The translations under genes and the position numbers were made by a program. A stretch of 64,000 bases of DNA from Serilophus lunatus. Lineage: Eukaryota > Chordata > Aves > Passeriformes > Eurylaimidae. The DNA lies in contig VXBA01004387.1 of NCBI GenBank assembly GCA_013399895.1, positions 816,006-880,005 on the forward strand, written 5' to 3'. Under the pieces are notes generated by a model. That model saw only the letters and a list, made by a program, of their open reading frames with translations, made no database searches and was not told the DNA's origin. Shown in pieces: positions 1 to 14,650 of this stretch; positions within the stretch are counted from its first letter, which is position 1, and every line of letters starts with the position of its first letter.

Positions 1-3000
1 GAGCACTCCCCACTGAAAATGCTGTTTATTTGTGTCTATTTTGAATATGTATGGATTCAATATTCCATTTGTATTTATAGCAGTAGTAAACTAAATTTTA
101 TTCAAGCTCTTGGTTAAAGAAATGCAGAGTAAATACCACAGATATTTTGCAAAATAGAAATTTGTGACAGAGCTGTAGATTTTGTATTAATCTTAAAAAA
201 GAATCAAACTTTTCTTCTGTTTCCCCTCTTCAGATTTTCCCTTTTGAAATTCAGGAAAACTTTATGCAAAGGATTTGTTCTTTTCTTTGTCCTATAAAAC
301 AAAACTGAAAGGAAGGTGTGAGGGGACTCTGCTCCCTGGCCTTCTGTAAACATAAAGTTTGTAAATTAAATGCATGAGTGACAAATACACCACTCTCATA
401 TCACACTAGGGTTGCTTTATAGAATTTTTATTATTATTTTTTGTACAGACACAAAGCCCAAGCAATGCCCACATACCCTGGTGTTAACACAGAAAAGGGG
501 GGTTGGTGGGTGTGCCCTGTCAGTCTCCCTGCAAACAACATTCTGGTTCTATTTCTTTTGGATTACAATTTAAATTAAAAGGACAGATCTTAGGATCTAA
601 TGACTTTCTACCAGGACATATTATTTAAAACAAAAAGCCTGCTTTTTGAGTCCTGTATAGTGGCTGCCACAAACTCCAACCTCAGCAGCCTAAGGAATAT
701 GATTTAACGTTCCAGTTATGAGTTCTCTTGCTGGAAAACAGCAACTAAAAGATAATTCTCCAACACATGCTTCTGCCTTTCCCCCCGTGTAAAATGGCAG
801 TGTAATTTATTTAAAAGCTGCTTTTGTTTTATTTTTGATAGTAGAAGAGAAGCTCTTAGTATTATGAGCTTTGGCTGATTAAGTGCACAAAATGACAAAC
901 AAGGTTGTCCTGTGCTCATCTTCTTCCTTCTTTAGGCAGATAATCACCTTTAGAAGGCTGGATCCTATTCAGCTACTCTGTCAGTCAGCAATACCAGGAC
1001 CCCCGTAAGCCGCATTTATCAAACTAAACACTTGATCTGGAGCGGCACATCAGCTGCTGCCGGGGCCTAAGACACAAGATGAAAGTTGCAATTAGGATTT
1101 AGGAGGACATTTTATTATCTGAGATTTGAAATAGGTTTTCTTAGTTAATCCAAACATCTTTCCACTCAGATATGTTGACAGAGCCCTTCTGTACATGTAC
1201 TTACTTCAGCTTAAGTGGGAACTACGGTGGATGTTGCCAAGATTTAATACCTCGAAAAGGAGAATACTTGTCAAGGGCAGGACTCTGAGGGTGGGGAGGG
1301 AGCCCTGCCTGCTGCTCTCTGGGCAGCCTCACAGGGAGCTCCACAGCCAAGGAACAAAGTTTGCTGCCCAACTTCTCCTGGAAAATAAAACCTAGTTCTT
1401 AATAAAGGAAAATTAGTAGCTGAGACAAGATTGGAATATGCCCCAGCTGCTTTTATAAGCAGCACATGCCAGTCCATCCATTGTGTATAAACACAGTGCT
1501 CAGATGGTGCAGAGAGGGGGATTTTTCCAAAGCTTAAAGGGAAGAATAAGATGCTCCCTAAAATGTGCCTCCTTCCTTAAATATCAAGGCATTCTTTTCC
1601 TTCCTGGCATTTGCAGCCCTGGCTTAGCTATTTCTCCTTGTTCATAAGAGGGGCTGGTGTTGCTGAGCAGTGACATTCACTCATTTCCATTAATCTGGCT
1701 CGTTCTTGTGCAGTTTGAGTTGTCCTGTGATAGCAGAGAGAGCCTCTCTGGGCTCTGGGATTGTCTCCAGCTTTTGGGTGTTCCATGTTTAGATTTATCC
1801 CAGAAGATGGACAAACAGGACACTGTTGCTAAAGGGCATTTTACTTGTGTGGATTTTATCTTCAGCTGGATTTATCAGTGTACACCTCACCAGCCTGTAC
1901 CTGCTGCACCTTCAGAGCTTTGGTCTCTCCAGGGTTACCTGCAAATTTCTTTTCACTCCACTCTATTTGAAATGATGAAAGAAAAGTAGCCAAGTTTCAC
2001 CACCAGTGTAAAAATTAAAGCAAGAGAAGCAATATACTACTGTGGAAATTCTCACAGCACTCTCTAACTTTATAAATGATAGAGGGAAAGACACTCTTTT
2101 ACAGAAGGACTGAGTTTATTATGGTAAATGAAATAATTCTGAAGATTTCAGTGTGACTGTAGAGCCAGAGGAATTGCTCAAGAGAAGGGAAAATTGTTCT
2201 TCTTGGAGCAGAGCTGGGGCTCAGAACGTGTGGCTGTGCAGTGCCTGGACAGCAGAGGTCCTCCAGACCCAGCTGTTCATCCCCAAGTGGGAATTTTGCA
2301 GCAATTACATCCCATTAGTCATTTTTATAAAATAATTTTGCTCAAGGATTTTGTCATGGAGATACACAAAACAATCATTTGTTTGCTTTATTTTTTTAAA
2401 AAATTATCGTGAAATATTTTCTGTTACTGGTTCTTTTACAGTAACATTTTAGAAAGCCTTGGTAAGTGCTCCTCCATCAAATCTTTTGAAGCAACATACA
2501 GCAGGATTTGAAGAAAGTAGTTGCTGTGTCTCATTTGTCATTATGCAGCAGTGCTGCTGTCTAGAAACAGAACTTTTTAATTATTAGCAGAAAACATGCA
2601 AACATCTGAAATGTTAAGGTAGAATATAACTGATACTCAGAAATTATCATTATTCCTGTTCTATGGAGACTGTAACTAATTTTTATCTCAACATAGAGAC
2701 ACTAATTCAAATTATTTGAATGTGTACAGCAAAGAAAAAGTTGGCTTTCTATTGAATTTAAGGGCTAGGACAAAGCTTAAATATTTATGCACTTTCTAGA
2801 GGTAACTTTGTTATCAGTCTCTCATTCATAGATTTGTAGAAATATCTTAGCAAGGTCGGTGGCAGGGACATGAAATGATAAATATTAAGTGTATTTTTAT
2901 TTCTATATAGTTGAGTGACAGAGCACCTTAACAAGGCTGAAAACCATCCCAACTTTGTTGCTGGTAACTCCCCTGTAACCTGGGCAACTGAGCTTGGAGT

Positions 3001-6000
3001 AGGAAACAGGAATATAAGTAAAAGTAGCCACAGTTTACTTTAAAATATTTTCCATTATTAACACATTTTTAATAGCAGAAAACGCCCAGATTTTGGCTTC
3101 ATTATTAAATCTGCTGGAGAATGGGCTTTGTGCTGGACTTGGTGCCAGCTTTGTGTCTCCACTCACAACTATTTCCAAATTGTCCCACTGCTTCCCCTTG
3201 CTACTGCCATTAAGTGGGTTGGTGAATCACAGGTTTTGCAGAAGGCCAAAAAAAAAAAAAAAAGGGCATTTTACTTCCCTTTGGTTCACTCCTGTCTTTA
3301 ACCTGTCGTTGTTTTCTGGACAATCTCATGAAGGTGCCTTTTTCTAAAAGCTGCCTGAATGATGGCTCAGGATCTGCCTTGGATTTTCCATGGATTAAGC
3401 TTTAAATTAACATAAAAGAATAACAATGTGAATCAATTGGATCAAAGAAAAAGTGTCACTAATTATTTAAACAAGACACTTAGGACAGGGGTTTAAAGGC
3501 AAAGGGGCGGATTTCCCTTGCATGTGGATCAAATCAGGAGGATCCCATAATTGACTCTTTACAAGGCCTTGCTGCAGCATAATGGACTAGATATTAAAGC
3601 CTGGAGTATTTAAAGTGAGTTTCCGTCTTTCTCTAAATGCAGCTCCAGCTCTAAGAGCTATTTTACAAGTCTGACACATTAGCTGCATCCCTGGGAAACA
3701 GGCTGGGCTCCGGCTGCTCCGGCCCGGAATTCCGAGCGCTTTCAGGAGTTCACTGGTGTGAAATGGGTGCCATTGGACCTGGGAGAAGGCATCAGCATCC
3801 TAAAAATCGATTCCAGAAGGAGGTGGCTGTTGGAAGGGAAGGGAGATAGTGGATGTTCCTTTTTTTTTTTTTTTTAATAAGCATTTAATTAGCTTTATCT
3901 TTGCCACCTATTTCTAATTTTGTTGGTGCCTCTTGGGAGCCACATCTCCGAGGGCACGTGAGCCCTGCTTCTCTCTGGGCTTTGAAGATGTTCTTCTGCA
4001 TTTATTTCTGGTAGAAATGGATGATACTGCAAAGAAAATACTGCTTTGGGCAGGAAGGAATATTGTATTTTGTCATCTAAGGAGCACACACCAATTTTCT
4101 TTGGGAGAAAAAAAAAGGGCAAAAAAAGACTCTGCTGCCTTTTTGCCCAGTCCTTGTTTTCACAAGGAGTATTGTATGTCTTGCACTGTCAAACTATTAG
4201 AGATGTTATTCCTAAGGTAGTACAGTTCATCTAATCTTATAAAAACAATCACAAATAAGACAGGAAAAGGTGGAAATGTTGTAGGTACTCCCATTAAAGT
4301 GTTTACAGAGTCAAGCAACTCCTTTATTCTTTTTCTTTTTTAATTATTCGTACATATAAAACGGTGTGTGTTACGTCAGGTAACATTTCTGTCAATAAAA
4401 ACTTGTATTTGGATTGATCTTTGGTTAAACTGTTGCTGTGCTTCACATTAAAGTCCATGAACATCCTGCAGCTCTTCATTTTCCAGTAATTTCTGCCCCA
4501 GGGGATCTCTCCCACCCTGTACCCCAAACTCTACCCCAGGCTTCACCTTTTCAGAAGGTGGAATGTGTGTTGTACAGATATTATTGTAGGTGGTACAATA
4601 GTGTTACACTGATCTAGGACAGTTTTGTGCTGCATTTCCTAATCAGCTCCTTTTTGTATGGAAATAATTTATATAGAAATACTCCTTTACTGCTGTGGTT
4701 TATACTGTATAGATTTATAGGATAATGTTACCTAGAAAGTAAAATAATCCTTAATATGATCCAGAATTTACTTTCAGCCAATTTCTGTCTCCTACTGCCA
4801 GGTAGAAACCAAATCACCCTGAAATCAGCTGGAGATCACTCAGGGAAGGAGCCTTGGGAAGGCAGAAATTTTGTCCCATATAAGCACAATTTAAAATTCC
4901 AAAAGATGTGAAAAGTTTGAATCTCTGAACTTCAATTTGTAACATCTGTGACTTCACACCGGGCATAAACAAGATTGACTGAATTATATTTTTTGCTTTT
5001 CCTCAAAATAATGTTGTAAAGCCACAAATTATCCTTTAAAATGAGACTGGACCTTGTAATTACTCTGAAAGTTGAAGCATTTCATACACAAAGATCAAAG
5101 AAATGCTGCTTAACTCTTTCCAAGGAGAAATCCTTTGTAAAAATTAGTCAGAAACTTTGGCTTATGGATTTAACTGTGTCTTTTTGAGGAGGTGAAGAAA
5201 GAGAGCCAAGTTTTGGAGTATTTATTTTCACAATTATTCCTGGGCTCCGAGGAAGGGACCTCCCATGTTTGTGCCCTTCCCTCGGCGTGGGAATGTTGGG
5301 CTTTCCTCCTTGAGCAGAAGTAGTTTAACAAAACCTCCCTTTTGGGTTTGGCACGTTGATCTTGCCCCCCAGGGCTGGGCTGGGGGGTGTTTGCAGCCCC
5401 CCTGATCCTGCAGTGCTGTGCTGTCCAACATGGGCAGGACTCAGCGTGTCCTGGCACTGAGGGACACGACCCACCTTCCCAGAGTCCAGACAGGACCTAA
5501 GGAACAGCTCTGGCTTTGTCTGGGGGATTTTAGGATTCCTCTGCTCCATCCAAAGGGTGACACATTCCTGGATGGATCCATTCTCTGCCTCTGTGCAATG
5601 CCCAGGAAAATGGGGTTTGCACAGTGGGGCAAGTGGCCGTTTCAGGGAGCGAAATTCCCAAATTCCCACCTCAGAGCCAGAGCTGCAGCAGCTCCCCAAC
5701 AACTGCCCTCCCCCTGCTTGGGGTTGTAGTCATGGCTTGAAGCTCTCTATTTTCCCCGGATGGTTTCAAAATGGAATAAAATGGAGTTCCCGTGCCACAG
5801 AATTTTTCCATTGACCTTCCAATTTTCCATATGCTGCTCCCATGCCATAGTGGAAACACTCAAGCTCTTCTGCTTCTTGGACTGGAGGGATCAGAGTCGT
5901 TACATCTCAGTGGAGAAGGTTGTGTATCTGTCTTTAGTTTTCCAATAATTAATATTATTTAAGAATAATCTCCTGACTGAAGTCATATCAGGTGATGTTT

Positions 6001-8230
6001 AGACCCTCAAGGGTCCTGGACACTGTTGTACCAAAAAAGGTTTTTTAAGTTTCTATTGCTTCCAAAGAAAGTAAACCCAAGAAAACCCATAACTTTTAAT
6101 TTGGTCCTAAAATCTTACCAGTCTAATTTTTCAGTCACGAGACTTCTGCCTGAAGTACTTTCCTTGGGCTATCTTTGTTTTACACCAAAACAAATATTTT
6201 GAAAAATCCAGTTTCCATTGATTCTCTTCCCCAGGAAAGCAGCTTGGAGCTAGTAAAAGGAGGGAAGCTGGTCCAAGGAAAGCACTGTGGCTGTTGGAGA
6301 TCTGCAGGGCTGGGCTGGGGAGCAACAAGAGCTGCTGTCAATCCCCTTCTTTTTCCTCCTTTGCAAGGCACAGCTGGACACGTCCCCACACTGGAGCTCC
6401 TTTCCAAGAGCATCCAAACAGAGACATTAATTTATTTTTAAAAATTAACCTCTGTAATCACCAAGAAACTAATCATAAAGAAAAACCTCCTCTCCACAAA
6501 AATCAAAATAAACTCTCTTCCCAAGGCTCTTTCCCCAGACATGTTGATGCAGCTCCCCAGGTTGAATCAGAGCTGATTTTATGGTTTAAAAATTAGGGTT
6601 ATTTTCTAACTGTATTTCTGTGTATGTGCTTGGAGGACCCAAAAAGCTTTAGTGAAGGATATAACCAAAGAACCACAGGTCCCACTTGTTCAAAAGACTT
6701 GGGATGAAGGCAGGAGGCAGGATCCTCTATTTCTGTTGCTGACAGAAGTTTGCCTTGGCATAACCTCCATCAGCAAAATATTGAAACCACCCTCTTATTT
6801 AAAACCTCTTTTATTATAGAAAGAGCCACTAAAATAATTAACTTAGAGGTACATAGGCCAGATGTGTAGAAACACAGACTTTAGGGATGAGCACAACGTG
6901 CTTTGGGCCACATTTTAAACCAATATTGGCCATAATTGATAAAAGGAGGGCGGTTATAATGATCTTCTAATCCAAACTAAAGCCATTTCAGTCTCACATA
7001 CCAGTTGCATTTCCAAAGGAAAACACTAGAGCACAGAACCACCAAGATGTTCCTTGGCTGCTGAGCTGCAGTTTAACTAACCCTGATAACACTTTCAGCA
7101 TGGAAAGCACAGACTTGTTTAATCACTGACTTTCTTCTGAATGTGCAGCCCTTTGAAAGCTTCTAATTGTTCAATTATTGATGTATCTGGTGGTATCTTT
7201 ATAAGATCTCATCATATTCTATCTTTCCAGCAGCCTCCATCTGATTCTTACCTTGTAGCCAACATTTCCTTTTGGTCAGTGGTGTTTCAGTCCTGCCTTA
7301 AATCATTAGGGCAGCATTTTGTTTTTACAGGAAGTTCTGTGGAGAACCACAGAGCGATTCCAATCTCAGACAAGCCCTGCCTGGGATTTGAAACAAAATG
7401 ATGGCTTTTTTCAGCTTTGATTTAATTTCAAGGGTGCTGTAAATGCCCTTAGAATCGACCAAACTGAGCTAATGAAGAGTTATGAATAATATCCTCAAGA
7501 TGCAAGTAAAATTTGCTTGTGCCTTTAAGCTCTTAGACTCTCTTAAAGACTGCAGCCAGTTAATATATCCCAGGCTCTGCTTCTCTCCATCCAACACACC
7601 CTCCAGAACATTAATTTAATTGTGTTAAATTTCCTAGGGTGTTAATTGAAGATGTTGGAAGTAAAGGTATAAATTCTGCTTCATAGTCACAAATGTTTTA
7701 GTTCATCTCCAGACAGATTATTTTTAAGTAACGTGTGATTTAGTTTTCATTTGATTTAAATAAAGAGCTTTCTGCATTGTTATTTGTTGTAGTTGTGCAT
7801 TAAAAGTGAATCTTACAGCATAGAAGGCATGAATGCTGCTTGGGGAGTTCAATCCATCATCCTGTGTTTATTTGTCAGCTGTTTAAATTTCCTTCCCTTT
7901 GAGTCCCAGTCTTTTCTCAAGGATGAAATAAGTTCAAGCTGTGTATATAAATGTGTGTACACAGGTCTCCACTTCTGTTCTGGCACCCAAAGATTGACTC
8001 CTTTCTTCCTTGGTTTTTCTGGAGAACGTGATGGCAAATGGGAGAAGCCTCTATAATCCCTCTAAGTATATTTGGAAATCTCAGCTTTAATACTTGCCAT
8101 AGAGACAGGTCAGATACAGAGCCAGCACATGCCATTGTAATGAATATTGTCATCTTGAATATGAAAATGAAAAATTTCTCTGCCTTTTCACACTTGTCCC
8201 TCCTGATTTCCCTTGAGATGTGTGTATCTA

Positions 8231-8343
<113 letters not shown>

Positions 8344-10538
8344 TCTCAAATTGGAGTTACACTGCCTTAGGTACAGTATTTATTTCTGTGATATTTCAGC
8401 CCTGTGGAATTCTTTTTAGTCCTTTGTCATTATTGCCAAGATTTTCTATTACCATCACACTTCATCATCTTATCCCTAACCTTTATGCCTGTGTAAACTG
8501 ATAGAATATCCTAAATATTGCTCAAGGTTGCCCCTTTCTCCAGTCCTGTGTGGGCTGGGTGTCAACAAGTTTCCAGGGATGGTTTTTGACTGAGTTTCTA
8601 GTTGACAGCAAGGCCCATCTGCTCAATCCCACAGTTCTTTCCAACCTTGTCTCACTATGGAATTGCCACTCAAAAGGGTCAGTGCCAAAGGAAACCCCTC
8701 TTTCAGCTGCTGAAAGCTGCTCTGCCTGGAGCCAGATCTGAGCTTCAGCAACTGCAGCACTCTGGGAATCCCACTTGTGCTTTTCCCTGGGACCAGCCAG
8801 AAGAAGGGTTTTGAAAGACTCCAGAATGAATTGCTGAACAGGACTGGCCCCATCTGCCCCCAAACCTTGTGGCTGAAGCAGGATGAGATAAAGGAGGAAT
8901 GCTCCCATCCAGAAGGATTGCTCAGGCTCTGCAGCTGACAGGTGAGTACCACAGCTGTCAAAGACTTGCCACAACCAGTACATTTCTGCTCTTAATATTA
9001 AAAGCGTGTCAGAATTTCCATTATAAACCACTTATTTTGTGGGTTTATGGCTTTGCCATAAAAATACACCTTGGGCTGAGTCTTGGCCTGCAGCCATTTG
9101 CCTTCTCCTAACACAATATTAATTCAGAACATCCAGACAGTGCTTTTAAACACCAGTATCTGAAAAGATGTTGCTTCTTTTTTTTCTCTTCTTTCACAAG
9201 TACCTTGTTTTCTGCAGGACTCACAGAAATCAAAGGTGGCCAGATGTAATTTCAACAAGAATTTGCAACGTCTGGAAGCCCTTTGTGGCAGGACTGGGAC
9301 CTGTGATAAGAAAGAAGGATCTGGGGACACCTGTGGAGTTCTCAGGCCAGATGGGAAGGCTAGATTCAGACCCCCAAGGCTGAATGACAAGGTCACTGTC
9401 TCCAGCAATGTGACTGCATCACCCAGAAAGATTACCAGAAAATAGCAGAAAGGAGGAGAATTTGGTTCAGATGAAGATACAAGCCAAAATATTAATTTTG
9501 GACTGAAATCAATCTTAGGTCACTTTGAAGTCCACAGTGTAATAAAATGATTGTCAGTCAGTGAGAAATTAGGAGGAAAAACATATTTGTGATTTAAAAT
9601 TTAAGAATAGTCTGATGGCATATTTCAGATCAACTTAAAAACTAAGAAAGCCTCTACTTCTGAGCTCTGGGCTCCAGGAGGAGAACATATGGTCCCTTCA
9701 AATCACAGCCCTGATGAATGACTGGAAAGGTGGGCAGAAAGTGGAGCTTCTGGCAGCCAAATCCTGTAACTCAAGTGCCGTTTGTAAAATGAATGATGAA
9801 AAGGGACAATCCTGACCTGATCCCTGCCCTTACTGTACAATTAGGAAAAGTGATAATCTTCGTTTGTGAAACAAGGAAAATTGGCAGCTGGGAAAAAAAT
9901 AAAGGAAGTAATTCAGTTTAATATTAGACATATGAAAAAAATTGGCCATAAAAGCTGTTCTGGGGCTGGCCAGGACAGAGCCTCAAATGTCTGGGGAATA
10001 TTCTTCAATCAGTTCAGGGAATGTGAGGACATGAAGCTGAAAGTGCTGAGCTCCAAAGGAATGAGGATAAAGCTTAAAGCTTTTCTTTAGATTCGGTCAG
10101 TTTGCTTTTTGAATGTATATTAGGATCTGCGAAATGAATGGAATAAAGTCCCCTTTCTCAAACTGGAGTTATTGGACAAAGTGGACTGGAAAAGAATAAA
10201 TTGGGCTCAAGCAGGGAGAGTGACTGCTGGCAGACATGGAGCTTTCCAAAGGTGGGGAAATTATTCAGGAAATTCATCCTCTTCTGAGCAAGAAATGTAG
10301 CTGAAATGATGGATAAGCTATGGAAGGATTTGGAGTTCATTATGGCTGGTAATGGAGTAATACATGCTGGAAGTATTGTCTTACAAATTAAATCCCTGGA
10401 AACTTGCTTTAATTATGTGGCCCAGGTGAAGCAGAGTATTTGAAGATAACTGATTTGGAGTGAGGAGATTTTCCTGGTGCAGCAGTAAATGACTACAGCA
10501 GCTACTGCTTGCAGTATCCTTTTACCAAAATAAAGGTG

Positions 10539-10600
10539 GAAATCTTGTTTTAAGGGCCAAGCATTTGCAGAAATCATATTTTAAGGGCCAAGCACTTGTA
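10539..10600. repeat. 31-bp tandem duplication
   Basis: Two adjacent copies share TTTTAAGGGCCAAGCA and flanking GAAATC, differing at about five positions (10539-10569 and 10570-10600). A third unit starts with GAAACC. Confidence 0.92.
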
Positions 10601-13600
10601 GAAACCTTGGCTGCAAGATCTGAAGGGAAGGATGATTTTCTCCTGCATTAAGAAATTTCAACTCTAAATGACTCTAAGTGCAGACCTGCAGCAAGTTCTC
10701 AAGTGATTTCCCTGCAGCATGTGATGCTGGAGGGAGGGGGTAGGTTGGTGTAGTTACTCTAGCTTTGCTCCAGCTGGCACGACCAATTGTATCTTTGAAA
10801 ATACAACAGCTCAGAGGGCAATACAAGTCCTAAAGGTCCATGAAGTACCTCCAGGTTCTGCTGAGCTTCCCAAGCTCTCCTGAAATCCGAGGTGCCATTG
10901 CTGGGGGGGCCTGTGTTAGCAGGGGTGAAGCCCCATGGCTGTGCCACAGCCCCAATTTCCATGTACTGTTTAGATTCCCTGAAAGTGTTTTCCAGTTAAA
11001 AATCACCTCTTTGAATCCAAGAAATACACAGCCTGCACACAGTGGTGTACCACAGATGGGTTCTGAGGGAAACCAGCCCATTCCACAGCCCCTCACTGTT
11101 TAGCAGAGCAGAGTGGTCAGAAGTGCTACTGGGCAGCAAGGAAATGAACTGGGATGGGACAACTGAGCTTTCATCAAGTTCCTGGACCTCACTCACAGTC
11201 CTGATTAAGTCAAATGGTGGCCTGAGCACATTCCGTGGAGCCAAGTAACAGGAAAAGGGGGAGGGCACAGCTTTTAGGGAAGGACAAGACCTACTGCAAC
11301 TTAAAAAGATGGCTTTTGGCCCAGCACCTGCTGCACTTCGAGGATGAGAAGGAGGTGTGGAACAGCATGTCTGGATCAGATTAGCTCTAGATGGTGTTTT
11401 AGTATGAAGCAAAACATTTAAATGTGAACTGATGTATTTTTAAATGGTCTGTAATACACCAAAGAAGTCAACCTGATACCAATTCCAAAGACAAGTGAAT
11501 CATTGGAAGAAGACATGATTAATTGTGAGTACACAGCCTGCCAGGGAATGGTTTCACAGATAAAAGGAAAATGAAAGCAGGACAATCTTGTCCAGCTCTC
11601 CAGGCAGTGGCACTCAGGTAAAGGTTTTGAGGGTTTTTAAGGACTTTTTTAAGGATTACAGCTACTATTTCAGTCAGATTCTTTTTTGTGGCTTTGTTAA
11701 TATTTTAAAACCACTGCCTGAGTCTGGTGAGAAGGAAACCATTTCAGTGGCTGGCACAGTGTGATTTAATGTTTTCCAAACTGTTTTTTAAAAAGGTTCC
11801 TGTAACTGCTCCCATTTTCTCCTCATGTTCCAAACACCTTCCAGGCTGGACACAGATGCTGGTGCTGTCTGGGGGCAGCACTAACAGAGCAAATCAAAGG
11901 ACTGAGGGGCTAGTGGCTTATTACAACAAAACATTCATGTTCTCAGGAGAGAAATGAATATTCTACTCAAAGAACAACTGACAGTGGTTAAATGTAGAGA
12001 ACGTTTTCCCTGTTGTTTCCTTGGAGAAGGTGAAATGGTTTGGACAAAGCCTCGGGACTCCGCGTGGCCTCCGGAGCGCCCAAGGGAGGAACGTTGGCCT
12101 TCCATGGTGTGGGACAGGATCCAGCACAGCTTTATCTCCACAGCAGCATTGGAGGTTCATCCCCAGTGCTGTGCTATCCCAGAACATCAGCAACAGGTCA
12201 CCTGGGGAAGCCCTGGTAGTATTTTAACACCACATTTTCCTGAAAGTCTGTGTTTTCTGGGGACAGGGAGTTGGAGAGGTGGGTGAAGACATCAGCTCCT
12301 CTGACAACATTCCTGCTGTGCACAGTTGTGGACTTTGTGTTGTTAAAAGACCACAGTTGTATTGGGGAAACACATGGGTCTATCCTCCATTGGTCTCTCC
12401 TGACATAAGTGTGTGGCAACAAACTGAAGTTCATTAATTTGCTCAGGAGGATGTGCTGCTCTTAAATTCTGTGCCTTAGTGAAGGCCTGATGCAATGCCA
12501 TGTGGGTTTTATCTCTATTCATATATAAAATACCATTATGATTGCTGGGGTCAATGCATGTGAACTAAGTAACAGGCTGATAGTTTTCTTGCTACATTAA
12601 ACCAGGTGCTATGAAAATTTGAGGTGATTTTGCTGCAGCAAACAGAAATTCAGGTTTAAAATTTTTGTGTCTAAGCCATGCTTTCCAAAATGTCTTATTT
12701 TTCTGTATCCAAACCATCATGGAGATGTCACGTTACATTTCTAGTGTCTCATTGGCATGTGCAGCAACTGACTGTGATTCCAGAGTTATGGAACGAAAGA
12801 AAAATGAGTTTAAACACATTTATGTTAAACATTAATATCTCAACTTCTGGGCATCAATGGCAGCTGAAAACTGAAAGATAAGAAAGTGAATAAATAATCT
12901 GATTTTAACATATTTGTTTAATTTTAAAGCTTCTTGAAGATTTCAAGTATATATGTGCTTGGTCTCTGTTCTTATTTCACCTTTATTGAGCCTGCTTGGC
13001 TACTCAGTGTGACAGCTACTCCTCTGAGTAGCTCCTCCTCGCTCTGTCCTCCAGTGGGATCCTCAGGTAGGATTGTCAGGAGCTGTGTAAGCACATGGAG
13101 CTCTCTGGTGTCACACTGAATGTCCTGCTGAGATGGTTTCCTCTGGATCCCTTTAAAGCCCATTAATCTTTACAAAACTGGGATTGGAGAACTAAAGGGC
13201 CATTCCAGCAAAGTGCTGAGCTCCCTCAATTCCAAACATTTGCAGAATAAGGCCAAAGACTCAGTTAGGAAGAGGTGTGAGGAGAGCTTTATTTGTATGG
13301 CACATATTTAACCTGCAGGAAGACCCACAAGTTTTACTCATTTTAAGTGTATTTCACACTTTTTAACTATTTGAAATAACCACATTTGTAAAAACTTCTT
13401 TTAATGAATAGAGCTCTTTATGTACAAAGGCAAAGCTTTTTTCCCCCTAAGTACAGTCCTTTCAAAATACTCTTTCTTTTCTAGGTCTGGCTGCTTCCAT
13501 CATCTGTTCATTCTTGCTCACTGCTACAGAACCTTCAAGAACTGAAAACAATTTAGATTATACTTTATCTTAAAAGATTGTTGCTGATCCAGGCCACGTA

Positions 13601-14299
13601 TTCATCAGGACTACCAAGACAGATAAGTACTCTGTTGTTTAATGCCAACCCCCATAAAGCTGTTGTTCAGCACAAGTGGAGAGGCAGCACAATATTCATG
13701 TGTGAGTGATGGGAAGGAGGTACCTGGGGACAAATTCTGGCCCCATTGAACTCAGTGAGGGTTCTGCCATTTGACTTCAACAAAGCAAAGGCTTCACCAT
13801 ATGCTTAAAAGAAATATTTCACTGGGATTATTGTCTGAATGCTGGTAAATGTATAATATTTAAGTCTACCTTTTCACATTGGAATGTTTGTTTACCTTAC
13901 AGGCACTTCAGAGTGATTTCATATAAAAAAACTTCTCCCCAATTCCATTTTATTCCAAGTTTGAATTGCTTCATTTTTAAATTTCTCTCATTTAGAGACC
14001 TCACATGGTAATGTCTGGGCTGGAAACGTGGTAGGGGTGTGCTGGCATATTTTGTATTGCTGTGATTTAAATTGAATTAAAGAAAACCAGAAAATAAAAC
14101 ATTTGCATTTGCTTATGTAATTAAAAAAGCCATATAAAATTGGGCTTGAGCTACCAAGCATATCCTTTAATGAACACAAACCCTTTCTGCAAGCAGGCCA
14201 TAAACACAGAGACATAGATATCATATCTCCCCTATCAATGTCAATTTAGGGCAAGTAAAAGCCTCACCCTATTTGTCTTAGGAAATATCGAAAACTTTT

Positions 14300-14650
14300 A
14301 CAGGGAATTTGGGAAATATTTTTTGGGGCAGCCTGAAAGGTGAAATCCTGCAGCCCAAAGCACAGACACGGGCCCAGAGACTGAACAGACGGGCTGCTGT
14401 AAAACAACCAGTTAATAAGGCATTAAAATGCCATCGACTTGGACACATAAAAAAAAGGAGCTATGAAAACAAATGCCTTTCAAATAATTAGGAGCTGATG
14501 CTTGAGCCCAGTGTTGATCTCCATGCAGAGATTTTCCTGCTGAAATCAGACCAGTCTAAGTGTGCTCGTCTAAGGGAGGAATTAGCAGCGAATAAAGCGG
14601 CTGCAATTCTGCTGGTCCTGCCCTCCAAGCAGCCCTACAAACCACCCCTG
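14300..14650. promoter_or_regulatory. Candidate downstream regulatory block
   Basis: This unrepetitive stretch has CpGs kept in AT-rich context (ACACGGGCCC, GCCATCGACTTGG, TTAGCAGCGAATAAAGCGG) and a homeodomain-type AATAATTAGGAG (14481-14492). It lies about 10 kb beyond the TBX4 3' end. No alignment is available. Confidence 0.2.

Noticed and set aside
8522..9031. 169-codon minus ORF
   Set aside because: No recognisable domain, no CpG or promoter context, and overlapping plus ORFs of similar quality. Likely chance or an unidentified old repeat.
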